DNA of 64,000 nucleotides from Methanoregulaceae archaeon UBA467. GTDB lineage: Archaea > Halobacteriota > Methanomicrobia > Methanomicrobiales > Methanospirillaceae. Each line of letters begins with the position of its first letter. Within the stretch, counting starts at the first letter, position 1. The position numbers and the translations under genes were made by a program. Shown in pieces: positions 45,522-53,129 of the stretch. The notes below the pieces were generated by a model. The model saw only the letters and a list, made by a program, of their open reading frames with translations. It searched no databases and had not been told where the DNA came from. The DNA lies in contig DASP01000005.1 in the NCBI GenBank assembly GCA_002503825.1, positions 62,001 to 126,000 of the forward strand, given 5' to 3'.

Positions 45522-46120
45522 AGTATTATGTAGGCTTGGATCTAGGACAGGCACAGGACTATACCGCCTTATCTGTTATCGAAAAGGCATCCGGACCCGA
45601 TACCGCACCGCCCCGCACGGAATACCGTGTACGGCACCTGCAGCGGTTCAAGCTGGGGACGCCATACCCGGATATCGTAACTCGGGTATACGAGATGATC
45701 GTAAAACTGCCGGATTCTGTTTTGACGGTTGATCATACCGGCGTTGGCCGGCCGGTCGTGGACCTCTTCCGGGCGTCCGGTCTGAATCCGATAGCGGTTA
45801 CCATTACCGGCGGGGATACCGTGAACCATGAAGCCGGGCTTTGGCGTGTACCGAAACGGGACCTCGTAGGCGTGTTAACGGTCGCATTCCAGAACGGCAC
45901 CCTGAAGATAGCAGAGGCCCTCCCGGATGCCAAAACCCTCATTGACGAGCTATTGAACTTCAAAGTGAAAATCAACGTGAAAACGGCTCACGACTCGTAT
46001 GAAGCATGGCGCGAAGGGGTCCATGATGATCTGGTCCTCTCAGTTGCCATGGCAGTATGGGCGGCGCAATTCTACCGGCCACGGGTCATCTGGCAGATCG
46101 AGGATGATTACCGTGTTTAA
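45518..46120 (+). CDS. Terminase large subunit, nuclease domain (split gene)
   Basis: 200 residues, RNase H-like. The acidic triad typical of terminase nucleases is present: D8 in VGLDLG, D72 in LTVDHTGVGRPV, and D170/D171 in GVHDDLVLSVAMAVW. It would cut concatemeric DNA. All catalytic residues are intact, so the split need not inactivate packaging. Confidence 0.85.
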   Translation: MKYYVGLDLGQAQDYTALSVIEKASGPDTAPPRTEYRVRHLQRFKLGTPYPDIVTRVYEMIVKLPDSVLTVDHTGVGRPVVDLFRASGLNPIAVTITGGDTVNHEAGLWRVPKRDLVGVLTVAFQNGTLKIAEALPDAKTLIDELLNFKVKINVKTAHDSYEAWREGVHDDLVLSVAMAVWAAQFYRPRVIWQIEDDYRV

Positions 46121-46153
46121 CTGCGTGCTGCCTGGCAACAGGGGGATCGATTG

Positions 46154-46423
46154 ATGGCTGAACTACCAGTAGAGATCAAGGAAATTATGGCCCGGCCGAC
46201 GTCGGATCGATTCAATATGATTCTCAAAGTCGGTTTTTCAGCACTCGAGGAGAAGGACCTCCCCCTTGCAAAGGCAGCAGCAGATCACATTATCGGCAGA
46301 GCCGAACCTGCCAGCGGCGATCTGGTCAGGGGATTGTTCCTTTGCTCCTCTATCCACGAAGCAGAGGGCGATACGAAGAAGAGCACGGCCGTAATGCAAA
46401 GAATCTGCCGGGGGGAGTTTTGA
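46154..46423 (+). CDS. Hypothetical element protein (89 aa)
   Basis: 89 residues, all-helical by pattern, with TPR-like spacing (FSALEEKDLPLAKAAADHII, LVRGLFLCSSIHEAEGD). ATG 46154 follows GGGGGATCG. No family recognised. It lies where a portal gene is expected but is far too short. Confidence 0.55.
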   Translation: MAELPVEIKEIMARPTSDRFNMILKVGFSALEEKDLPLAKAAADHIIGRAEPASGDLVRGLFLCSSIHEAEGDTKKSTAVMQRICRGEF

Positions 46424-46465
46424 GGGCGATGATGTATTATTTCCACAGCCGGGGGTTGGCTTGCG

Positions 46466-46612
46466 ATGCCTGATCCCTGCCGGGAATATGCGGAGCTCAG
46501 CAGCCGGGTGTCGGACCCTTCCTCCGATATCCGGTTATTCAGTCATGCACTAGACCCCGTTCGATTTCCAGAGAACCCGGTAAGGAGGATCTTCTCCTCC
46601 CTACCGTCATGA
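46466..46612 (+). CDS. Possible small ORF (48 aa)
   Basis: 48 residues, ending in a TGA that overlaps a following ATG (46609). It encloses a GGAGGATCTTCTCCTCC inverted repeat near 46583-46599. No homologue recognised; it may be chance or a coupling ORF. Confidence 0.3.
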   Translation: MPDPCREYAELSSRVSDPSSDIRLFSHALDPVRFPENPVRRIFSSLPS

Positions 46613-46647
46613 TTATTAAAAAAAATTCATTAGAGAGGTTGAAAAAA

Positions 46648-47082
46648 ATGCCAGAAACAATGTCAGAAACGAAATCCGAGACAGCAGTACAGAAAGATGA
46701 AAATGGGATTGACATTATCAACGGACGATTCGACTCATTTTTTTTCGTCGACACCACGAAAAATTTCTTTGCACGGTTTCGCAGGCTGGTTAACGTCAAC
46801 GAAACCCTGTATGCAGAGGTCGATCATGGCATGGCCAGTAACGATCCGGACCGGAAGATCAGGTATGTGCGGCTGATTGAATTTACCGCCCTGAAAAAAT
46901 GCAAACCTGGTGACGATCTCCACTGCCGGTGGCTTCTCCGTAAACCGGTTGTTCTCGCTCACCAGACCTGCAGCCGGGGCCGCCGGCTTTCAGAGAAAGA
47001 ATGGAGAGAGATCTCCTCCGCGCCGGGAGCACTTGCCCCTCCCAATTACCCACTCATGTATAGCAGGCTCGTGGAGGCCTGA
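46648..47082 (+). CDS. Hypothetical element protein (about 144 aa)
   Basis: About 144 residues, beta-rich, with hydrophobic SFFFVDTTKNFFARF and several Cys in CKPGDDLHCRWLL and HQTC. I chose ATG 46648 because AGAGGTTG precedes it; ATG 46609, which overlaps the previous stop, is the alternative. No family recognised. Confidence 0.6.
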   Translation: MPETMSETKSETAVQKDENGIDIINGRFDSFFFVDTTKNFFARFRRLVNVNETLYAEVDHGMASNDPDRKIRYVRLIEFTALKKCKPGDDLHCRWLLRKPVVLAHQTCSRGRRLSEKEWREISSAPGALAPPNYPLMYSRLVEA

Positions 47083-47087
47083 AGACT

Positions 47088-47324
47088 ATGAGCGATGGAC
47101 CGGCGACTAAAAAGGCGAGGGAAGCTCTCCGCGATACCTATCTTGAAAACGGTATGAACATGGAGCAGGCCGATCGTCTTGCGGGATTTAGTACCTCTCA
47201 AACGGATGAGAGCACTATTGAGGATATCCCGGCATCAAAAACCATCACCGAAGACGGAACACCAACAGAGCGGGGCTTTCTCAGGGAGACGATGCTCGGT
47301 GGAGGCGTGAGGTATACGGAGTAA
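47088..47324 (+). CDS. Hypothetical element protein (78 aa)
   Basis: 78 residues, hydrophilic; a helical first half (KKAREALRDTYLENGMNMEQ) and an acidic low-complexity second half. It starts 5 bp after the previous stop. Its place before the tape-measure-like gene resembles a small tail assembly protein, but that is position only. Confidence 0.55.
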   Translation: MSDGPATKKAREALRDTYLENGMNMEQADRLAGFSTSQTDESTIEDIPASKTITEDGTPTERGFLRETMLGGGVRYTE

Positions 47325-47341
47325 ATACCGGGAGTTGAACG

Positions 47342-47659
47342 ATGAAGAACGAAGAAAACGATACAATCAAGGCCCTGCGTGTCTATTCGGAGGTCCAAAC
47401 GGCTGCGATCCTCGCCTATTCCCGGAGATTCAGCAATTTGCCACTCCCACTTGTAATCGGGCTCGTAAGCCAGGATGCAGGGGCCTTCTACCAAAGAAAG
47501 AGCATGGAGATCATCGAAAAGATGATAGAAGATCTTGACCTCTGTCAGGTATTCGAAGAGCTGGGCCGGATACTTGCCAATCGCATTGGAAGTGAAGATG
47601 ATTATCAAAAAATCCGGGAAAACGTAAAGGTAATCATCGCGGGTGAGATCAATGGCTGA
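47342..47659 (+). CDS. Hypothetical element protein (105 aa), possible tail chaperone position
   Basis: 105 residues, mostly helical. It overlaps the tape-measure-like gene by 8 bp. In tailed viruses the genes just upstream of the tape measure encode tail chaperones. No sequence signature confirms this, and no slippery frameshift site was noticed. Confidence 0.55.
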   Translation: MKNEENDTIKALRVYSEVQTAAILAYSRRFSNLPLPLVIGLVSQDAGAFYQRKSMEIIEKMIEDLDLCQVFEELGRILANRIGSEDDYQKIRENVKVIIAGEING

Positions 47660-49346
47660 AGGAATACAGGCAGGACCGACGGTATACTGGCTTTGCGAGA
47701 TGAGGGGAACACTATCCCAGGATGTAGCCAAGGCCGAAACCAGAATGAACGACCTTGATGTCTCCACGAGAAGGGCTGATGGTGCGTTACAGGGATTCCA
47801 CGGAATCACGAGGAAAAACTCAGAGGAAATAAGCAAGATGGGGATCGGTCTTGCCGCCACTGGCGGGGCCGTGTTCCTTGCCGGTCAACTCGCCGGGAAT
47901 GCCGGTGAGGAGTTCAAAGGGCTGTCGAATGTCCTTAGTACCGCCTCTGTAGGTATGATGGCGGTTGCAGGAATAACCCAGACCGTCACGCCGATCATGC
48001 GGGCAGCTGCGATCGTGATCCATGGGAGTGTAGTCGCCTCGGTCGTGGATTTCATCAAGGTCGCACCGGTCCATGTTGCCGCTACAAATATAATGAATAC
48101 CGCAACCCTTGACCTGGCTGCAACAGAGGGGGCCCTGGCGGCTGCAGGATATGCGGTCAGCCCGTCCCTTATCGCTGCAGCTCGATCCATGGAAGGCGCT
48201 GCAGTCTCCGGAGCTGCGATGGCAGAAACAAACCTGTTTGCAGCAAGTAGCATGGAAATCGTAGCACTTGCCGGGTATAACATCAACCCCTCCATGATAG
48301 CCGCTGCTGAGGGAATGACAGTCGCGACCGGTGCGACCCTTGGTCTTGCCTCTGCAATGCGGGTCCTCCTGGCCGCATCAGTGATCGGCGCAGTAGTGAC
48401 AGGGGCTTACCTGGTATACGAAGCGTTCAATGCACAGTCCCGGGCTGCAAAGGAACTGGACAACCAGATCAAGACTCTCAGGGATGATACCGACGCCCTG
48501 AAATACGTTCAGCAGATTTTCTCTGACAAGCTCCAGGACTCCAATAAGAAGGCCAATGACCTGAAGACTGCTATGGATAAATACGACGACGCGATCAAGA
48601 ACGTAAACCGGGACCTTGAACGGTCGAAAGATATCCAGAACGATCTCACAAATAACAGCCTTGACCTTGAGCAGGCCCTTCTTAGTCAGAAGGACGCACA
48701 GCAGGAACTACAGGATGCCCGTGAGATCGGTGAGCAGGATGATGTCACCCGGGCGGATCTCAAACTCAGGCAGATCAACCAGAGGGTCAAAGAACTGAAA
48801 GAACAGGGAACGGACCTTACCAGTGAGCAGGCGAGCTTGATGACTTCCGAGGATGCCGTAAAGTTTGAAAAAGATAAAGCGACTGCTGGAGCTGAATATA
48901 ATAAAGTTCTCCTGGATAGGGCCCTCCTCTTAGGCCAGGAAGCCAATGCCCAGAAACGGCTTCAGACCATGGACCTGACAGTAAAGCTCCTCGAATGGCA
49001 AAAAGAAGGGTATGCACCTCCGGCCGAGACACTCTCCGCCATGCAGAAGGTCCCATGGATGGCAGAAGCGCTCGGGAATATCTCCCCGACTGTCTCAAAT
49101 CCATTCGATATCGTGAAGGCTGCCGGGCATGCGATGACACCCGTTTTCGGACCTGGAGCATTTGCTGCATATGCGGTCCAGACAAGCCAATATCCCACAT
49201 CGCCCAATCCCCTTTTCAGGAATGCAGGATCAGGAGGGAACACCTACATCTTTCAGGTGCCGGATGCCGATACCGCCCGAACACTCGCGAGGAAGATCGC
49301 AGAGGACAACAACGATCAGGCCAATGCCCTGCTCGGGGGTGGATAG
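47652..49346 (+). CDS. Tape-measure-like protein
   Basis: 564 residues. An N-terminal Ala/Gly-rich hydrophobic half (about 60-260) contains internal repeats (GYAVSPSLIAAA near 166 and GYNINPSMIAAA near 208). A long coiled coil follows (about 265-430, RAAKELDNQIKTLRDD and AMDKYDDAIKNVNRDLE), then a globular C-terminus. This is the pattern of a short tape-measure protein, which sets tail length and helps DNA entry. A membrane-active or surface protein is possible since no other tail gene is recognisable. Confidence 0.65.
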   Translation: MAEGIQAGPTVYWLCEMRGTLSQDVAKAETRMNDLDVSTRRADGALQGFHGITRKNSEEISKMGIGLAATGGAVFLAGQLAGNAGEEFKGLSNVLSTASVGMMAVAGITQTVTPIMRAAAIVIHGSVVASVVDFIKVAPVHVAATNIMNTATLDLAATEGALAAAGYAVSPSLIAAARSMEGAAVSGAAMAETNLFAASSMEIVALAGYNINPSMIAAAEGMTVATGATLGLASAMRVLLAASVIGAVVTGAYLVYEAFNAQSRAAKELDNQIKTLRDDTDALKYVQQIFSDKLQDSNKKANDLKTAMDKYDDAIKNVNRDLERSKDIQNDLTNNSLDLEQALLSQKDAQQELQDAREIGEQDDVTRADLKLRQINQRVKELKEQGTDLTSEQASLMTSEDAVKFEKDKATAGAEYNKVLLDRALLLGQEANAQKRLQTMDLTVKLLEWQKEGYAPPAETLSAMQKVPWMAEALGNISPTVSNPFDIVKAAGHAMTPVFGPGAFAAYAVQTSQYPTSPNPLFRNAGSGGNTYIFQVPDADTARTLARKIAEDNNDQANALLGGG

Positions 49347-49479
49347 GGGGGTTGATTACGTTCACCCCTTTATCCAAGCGAAGATATCCCCGTAAACGGG
49401 ACACCTGTAAGGTTGTGACGACCACGCAGGTATCATGTTAATAACAGTAGCTGCATGGTCGTGCTAACTCTCTTCCAAG

Positions 49480-49492
49480 TTTCCACTGGAAA
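49480..49492. promoter_or_regulatory. ORB-like palindrome 1
   Basis: TTTCCACTGGAAA, an odd-centred perfect palindrome. It resembles the dyad core of archaeal origin recognition boxes bound by Orc1/Cdc6, but here lacks the adjacent G-string. Confidence 0.45.
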
Positions 49493-49548
49493 TACCACCT
49501 ATTATCAATCTAGCATAAAATCAGTCTTTTAGACTCAAACTGTAGCCC

Positions 49549-49566
49549 GTTCCACTGGAAACCGGG
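49549..49566. promoter_or_regulatory. ORB-like palindrome 2 with G-string
   Basis: GTTCCACTGGAAACCGGG: the same dyad as the first copy 70 bp away, here followed by a short G-run as in typical ORB elements. Two copies in the same orientation suggest that host Orc1 could act on this element. Confidence 0.5.
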
Positions 49567-49630
49567 ATGTGTAGAATCTTGTTCTCAAATCATGCCCCGA
49601 TTACTAAAATAATGGCATACTGCAACTTTG

Positions 49631-49651
49631 CGCAGAATAACAAATTCTGCG
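49631..49651. repeat. Inverted repeat (hairpin) in the control region
   Basis: CGCAGAAT (49631-49638) and ATTCTGCG (49644-49651) with a five-base spacer. It could be an operator for the right-arm genes or an RNA hairpin. Confidence 0.55.
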
Positions 49652-49714
49652 ACAAATAATATCATATACATATCCTACATTATACAAATATCCTACATTA
49701 ATCATACATAGACA

Positions 49715-49723
49715 TACATTTTT
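49715..49723 (+). promoter_or_regulatory. TATA box of the right-arm operon
   Basis: tttttatac lies about 65-73 bp upstream of ATG 49788. Because it sits just before an earlier in-frame ATG (49728), transcription would start downstream of that ATG, so the later start is preferred. Confidence 0.5.
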
Positions 49724-49787
49724 ATACATGAATGGCGTATTGATCGTTTGGCGATACCAGGGAAACAAGGTGCGCCAGGAAAAAACC

Positions 49788-49979
49788 ATGACAAGAGAAA
49801 CCATCAATGTCCTGGAAGGGCTAGAAGGGATTCAGGTTCTCGTTCGTCACGGGTCCGGAACCTGCGACCGATGTGTAAAGGATGCTGAAAAAATCAATGT
49901 CTGCCAGGCACCCGACGGGGAATATTACTATCTTTGCGATCATTGTGTTGCCGATATCTGGTCCCGGGCGAATGCATGA
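49788..49979 (+). CDS. Small zinc-binding element protein
   Basis: 63 residues with CDRC and CDHC pairs 23 residues apart (a zinc knuckle of the treble-clef or ribbon kind). It probably binds DNA or protein. ATG 49788 was preferred for the promoter reason given for the TATA box. Its stop overlaps the next ATG (ATGA). Confidence 0.6.
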   Translation: MTRETINVLEGLEGIQVLVRHGSGTCDRCVKDAEKINVCQAPDGEYYYLCDHCVADIWSRANA

Positions 49980-50209
49980 CAACAGAAAGCACAATTAAGG
50001 ATGTTGCTGATAAATCTTGTATAATGGTTGACAAGATTTACACTGTCGATGAGACGGCAGACCTCCTTAAGATCAAGCCCCGGACGGTACGGGAGTGGAT
50101 CCGGACCGGGAAGCTCAAATCTTTTAAGATTGGGGGTCTAGTACGCGTTCACGATGACGATCTGCAGGCATTCATTGACCGGTCACGGAAAGGAACAGGG
50201 AAAAAGTGA
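49976..50209 (+). CDS. Excisionase-family helix-turn-helix protein
   Basis: 77 residues. MerR/Xis-like winged HTH: YTVDETADLLKIKPRTVREWIRTGKL, then FKIGGLVRVHDDDLQAFID. Such proteins direct tyrosine recombinases toward excision or regulate element promoters. It overlaps the zinc protein and precedes a 100-aa gene by 10 bp. Confidence 0.82.
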   Translation: MTTESTIKDVADKSCIMVDKIYTVDETADLLKIKPRTVREWIRTGKLKSFKIGGLVRVHDDDLQAFIDRSRKGTGKK

Positions 50210-50219
50210 GGTGAAAACA

Positions 50220-50522
50220 ATGGAAGAAAAACAACGGACAATCCATCAGAAAGCGCTGGATATGATGCAGGACCCAATCGCGAAGATGGTTTGGGAGAAG
50301 TGGATCGCAGAGGGAAAGGCTAAGGTAATCACAGGTGACCAGAACTCCGACCCGGGTGTTGACGTTGTGGTTACATTTGACCAGGATGAACCGGAAGAAT
50401 ACCCGATGACGGAAGCCTATATAGAGCGTGAGAAAAGCATGGTAAGAGAGGTCCTTCTCGATCTACTCAAAAATGATAAAGAGTTCAGAGCATTATTCAT
50501 AAGAAACCGGCAATCGGCATAA
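50220..50522 (+). CDS. Hypothetical element protein (100 aa)
   Basis: 100 residues, acidic, soluble. ATG 50220 follows a strong GAGGTGA. No family recognised. It closes the three-gene right-arm operon. Confidence 0.6.
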   Translation: MEEKQRTIHQKALDMMQDPIAKMVWEKWIAEGKAKVITGDQNSDPGVDVVVTFDQDEPEEYPMTEAYIEREKSMVREVLLDLLKNDKEFRALFIRNRQSA

Positions 50523-50585
50523 TTACGGTTTGGGCGTGATTTCATCCCAATTCAAAAATAACTCTTTTTCCTGCTATTTTCAAGG

Positions 50586-50656
50586 CACGACACCGGACGA
50601 TCTGCAGGGTGCCGGTATAATCCTCTGTTGATTCATGCCATCTATTACCCCATATC
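50586..50656. repeat. Element repeat H, copy 1
   Basis: ggacgatctgcagggtgcc followed about 40 bp later by tctattacccca. The same two blocks recur at 51872-51963. Function unknown. Confidence 0.5.
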
Positions 50657-50687
50657 GTTTTTTAACCTGTATGGCCCTCATTGAATC

Positions 50688-51110
50688 ATGGAAAATGTCT
50701 GTGATATATGCGGTTTTCAGAACCACCCCAAAGCTCGTTATTGCGGGAAATGCGGGGTTGATCTGACAGAAGAACCAACACCCGCGGAGAGCGAGCGCCA
50801 TAAACCTACTAATCATGTATTCAAGTGGTGCGAGGTTTATTCGGTATTGACTACGGATAATAGACCATTTATCGCCTTTTTCAATTTGCTAGTGAACATT
50901 TCGACAGGAAATTGTGATATTGAATTTTGTGGATGCCCGGTTTGTCGTTCTGCATATTACGAAATTGAAACGGTGAGGATAAACGCGAAGGAGAATAAAA
51001 CGCTTAAGCCCTCTAGTCGGGAAATTGTAAGCAAATTTTATAAAGAAGATATCGCAGGAATGAGACTAGATCTTCCTGGATTTATCAAATACAAGATCCA
51101 AAAAAAATAG
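50688..51110 (+). CDS. Zinc-ribbon element protein (140 aa)
   Basis: 140 residues. An N-terminal zinc ribbon (CDICG ... CGKCG) and a second Cys group (CDIEFCGCPVC) near residue 85. The C-terminal half has no recognised fold. ATG 50688 has no clear Shine-Dalgarno. Nothing indicates its role. Confidence 0.65.
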   Translation: MENVCDICGFQNHPKARYCGKCGVDLTEEPTPAESERHKPTNHVFKWCEVYSVLTTDNRPFIAFFNLLVNISTGNCDIEFCGCPVCRSAYYEIETVRINAKENKTLKPSSREIVSKFYKEDIAGMRLDLPGFIKYKIQKK

Positions 51111-51217
51111 ATCAAATATCATATTTACGGAACTTTTTATCAAAAAAAGCGCGTTGTTGCATCGCGAGACTATGGATAATCCTAGAAAAAATTTCTGATA
51201 ATCCTTAAAATATTAAA

Positions 51218-51619
51218 TTAATTATTTTCCATCAATTCAACTTTAGTAATGAATGATAAAAGATAACCAACAATGGTTCCTAAAAGGAAAACCATTGCAC
51301 TACTATCAAGTTTTCCTAGTATTGTTAATTGGAATGTTACCAACACAATCAAAGCGATAATTACAAAAACTGCGATAATCCGAATACCGGAATAAAGTAA
51401 ACCTCCTTTATGCGCTTCGGTCCACTTAGTTATTAAAGAGTCAAGAATTTCCTTTATATTTCCAAAAAAAATATTTGAACCTTCTGGATTTTGTATTGCC
51501 TCTGTCCAAAAGGATTTTTTTCCTTGCCCCCATGCTGCCCAATATTGGAGCGACTGATATTCACTTTGTTTAATCGTTATATCTTCATCGTTTGCTTGTT
51601 CATTGGGATTTTCGTTCAT
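51218..51619 (-). CDS. Small membrane protein (133 aa)
   Basis: 133 residues. A soluble N-terminal 75 residues is followed by two transmembrane helices (about 77-100 and 107-128). The base composition is more AT-rich than its neighbours, suggesting separate acquisition. A host-interaction or superinfection role is possible but there is no specific evidence. Confidence 0.6.
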   Translation of the reverse strand: MNENPNEQANDEDITIKQSEYQSLQYWAAWGQGKKSFWTEAIQNPEGSNIFFGNIKEILDSLITKWTEAHKGGLLYSGIRIIAVFVIIALIVLVTFQLTILGKLDSSAMVFLLGTIVGYLLSFITKVELMENN

Positions 51620-52079
51620 ATGTTATGATGGAATATTGATGATAAATATTCTACGGGGTAATCGTAGTTTCACTTTCACCCTCCCTTTGGCATGAGCAAT
51701 TCAACATGCATATCCGATCTCCCCTCTCGTGGATATTGATCGACGTGGTCCCCGGTGCCCGGCGTGCGGGAGTCTCCTGGTGTGGCCGTGCCCCTGGTCC
51801 CCGTATACATGGGAATGCCGGTATCATTTATGCAGAGCGGTTTTCATAAAAGGAGAGAATAGACTGGACGATCTGTAGGGTGCCTGGATGATACCCGCCG
51901 ATTCAACTCATACCCCTTTATACTCTCACCCTGATAATCTCTTTATTGCCCTCTATTACCCCGGTGTGGGGTCATGGAGGGATGGCTTGGAGCATTATCA
52001 AGCATAAGAGCCGGGGACCATTTTTAACCCCCCATTACACCCCCGGCTTGTTAAGAACTGCGTGAAGTTTGATCAGAGA
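51620..52079. other. Element intergenic region with repeat H copy 2
   Basis: 460 bp with no supported gene. It contains ggacgatctgtagggtgcc at 51872 and ctctattacccc near 51953, matching the pair at 50592 and 50641. The rest is unremarkable. Confidence 0.45.
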
Positions 52080-52628
52080 TCACATATACTCAAATAAATC
52101 TGAATTAACTGTATCATCAACTACAATCTTCTTCAAATCACGCATTAAGGGAATCGTGCCATTCCCTTTTCCAAAGGCCTCGAAGTTCCCGTGTTTCCTG
52201 TAAAAATCTAGAATTTTATCGTCTTTTTTCGAATCAAGAATGACGACACGGCACCCAATATACCTATAGAGATTAAGAGCAACAGCAAAAGCGACGGTCA
52301 ACATATGTTTTCCAACACCTCTGTTTTGGTAGTCTGCACATGTTGCTATCTGAGCTATTTTCATAGCTGGATATGTTTTAGGCTGAAAACCCCAATGTCC
52401 TGGCGGATCTTCAACTTCAGATGCTCTTATGCAACCTGCAGCTAATGAAAAAAATCCAACTAAATTTCCCTGATAAAAAACTAAATACGTTGTTGCTAAC
52501 CGGTTTTTTTGATATTCTTTAGCATCGCTATGCAAAAAATCATCAATCTCAGGATCGCCACATGAAAAAGAGGTTAAATCTTCATCGGTTAAAATTTTAA
52601 AAGATAGGTCGTTAAAAGGGATTTTCAT
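52080..52628 (-). CDS. GNAT-family toxin (TacT/AtaT-like acetyltransferase)
   Basis: 182 residues. The N-terminal FSCGDPEIDDFLHSDAKEY block and the tail DFYRKHGNFEAFG are hallmarks of the TacT-type toxins. The acetyl-CoA loop is QNRGVG at 101-106, and the likely catalytic Tyr is Y143. Such enzymes acetylate the amino group of charged tRNA and stop translation. It is preceded by a 53-aa ORF with ATGA overlap, as in a toxin-antitoxin operon. Confidence 0.85.
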   Translation of the reverse strand: MKIPFNDLSFKILTDEDLTSFSCGDPEIDDFLHSDAKEYQKNRLATTYLVFYQGNLVGFFSLAAGCIRASEVEDPPGHWGFQPKTYPAMKIAQIATCADYQNRGVGKHMLTVAFAVALNLYRYIGCRVVILDSKKDDKILDFYRKHGNFEAFGKGNGTIPLMRDLKKIVVDDTVNSDLFEYM

Positions 52629-52786
52629 ACAAAGAGCCTATCAATGCGTTTCGACAGCTCCATTGCCTCCCGCATCAAATCACGCCCTTCTGGGGTAGAA
52701 TGCCCATGTGCACTTTCCATATATTCGTGAAAAGCACGCGCATCCTCCCCTTGTAATGTCACCTCAAACTCAATCGGTTTTGCCAC
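52625..52786 (-). CDS. Small antitoxin-like protein
   Basis: 53 residues from a GTG start preceded by AGAGAGG. A beta strand (IEFEVTL) and helices (GEDARAFHEYMES, GRDLMREAMELSKRIDRL) follow. It is shorter than the roughly 90-residue DUF1778 partner of bacterial TacT. Position, overlap with the GNAT gene, and an operator-like repeat upstream support an antitoxin role. Confidence 0.7.
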   Translation of the reverse strand: MAKPIEFEVTLQGEDARAFHEYMESAHGHSTPEGRDLMREAMELSKRIDRLFV

Positions 52787-52806
52787 TCCTCTCTCCCCCT
52801 GGTGTT

Positions 52807-52846
52807 ATTCTGTTGAATTCTGCAGAATTCTGTAGAATTATGTTTG
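52807..52846 (-). promoter_or_regulatory. 10-bp-period tandem repeat operator of the toxin-antitoxin pair
   Basis: attctgttga, attctgcaga, attctgtaga and the weaker attatgtttg follow each other with a strict 10-bp period (52807-52846). They enclose the palindrome GAATTCTGCAGAATTC at 52815-52830. A TATA-like gtatatac on the minus strand at about 52847-52854 places the repeats over the transcription start, fitting autorepression by the antitoxin complex. Confidence 0.7.
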
Positions 52847-52921
52847 GTATATACGTTGTAGTCTAATATACATTTCGTAGATACGGAAATAAAATAGTAG
52901 TATCTGCCAATTGAACCACAT

Positions 52922-52942
52922 GGGGTAACTATCATCATCTGC
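52922..52942 (+). repeat. attR: right end of the integrated element
   Basis: Identical 21-bp copy of the attL sequence. It lies 4 bp beyond the stop codon of the small minus-strand host gene, so the recombination site is in that gene's 3' flank, not in a tRNA. Confidence 0.85.
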
Positions 52943-52946
52943 CGGT

Positions 52947-53129
52947 TCACCCTCGGGAGAAATTACCTCTCCTCTGAGCAGGATCGTTCCATAGCTTTGT
53001 CTCCGAAAGGGAGATGAATGTTTCCCACCCTGCATGTCCCGGCAGATATCCTGTTTTTCCTGATAACCGACGACAGGCGATACCGGACCTGCAACCAAGT
53101 GGTTCTGCCTCCGCCGTGAGCTTCTCCAT
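52947..53129 (-). CDS. Small host protein abutting attR (60 aa)
   Basis: 60 residues with two Cys in CRSGIAC and a GWETFISLSETKLW segment; no family recognised. ATG 53129 has AGGAGAA 6 bases upstream, and a minus-strand TATA-like ttatatcc lies near 53187-53194. The element integrated just past its stop. Confidence 0.5.
   Translation of the reverse strand: MEKLTAEAEPLGCRSGIACRRLSGKTGYLPGHAGWETFISLSETKLWNDPAQRRGNFSRG

Larger units (their letters stand above)
49347..49787. other. Element intergenic control region
   Basis: About 440 bp without a supported gene. It contains two ORB-like palindromes, an 8-bp-arm hairpin, two copies of atatcctacatta (near 49673 and 49688) and a TATA box. This is a likely replication or transcription control region. 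Confidence 0.55.
39972..52942 (+). mobile_element. Integrated element (provirus remnant or satellite-like), about 13 kb
   Basis: It is bounded by the 21-bp direct repeat. The left arm is the integrase. A plus-strand operon from 41298 to 49346 codes for a ribbon-helix-helix protein, small ORFs, a P-loop ATPase, terminase small and split large subunits and a tape-measure-like protein. The right arm has an excisionase-like HTH protein, zinc proteins, a small membrane protein and a GNAT toxin/antitoxin. No portal, capsid, protease or tail-tube gene was recognised in the 3.3 kb that would normally hold them. The host genes on both sides are intact. Confidence 0.88.
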
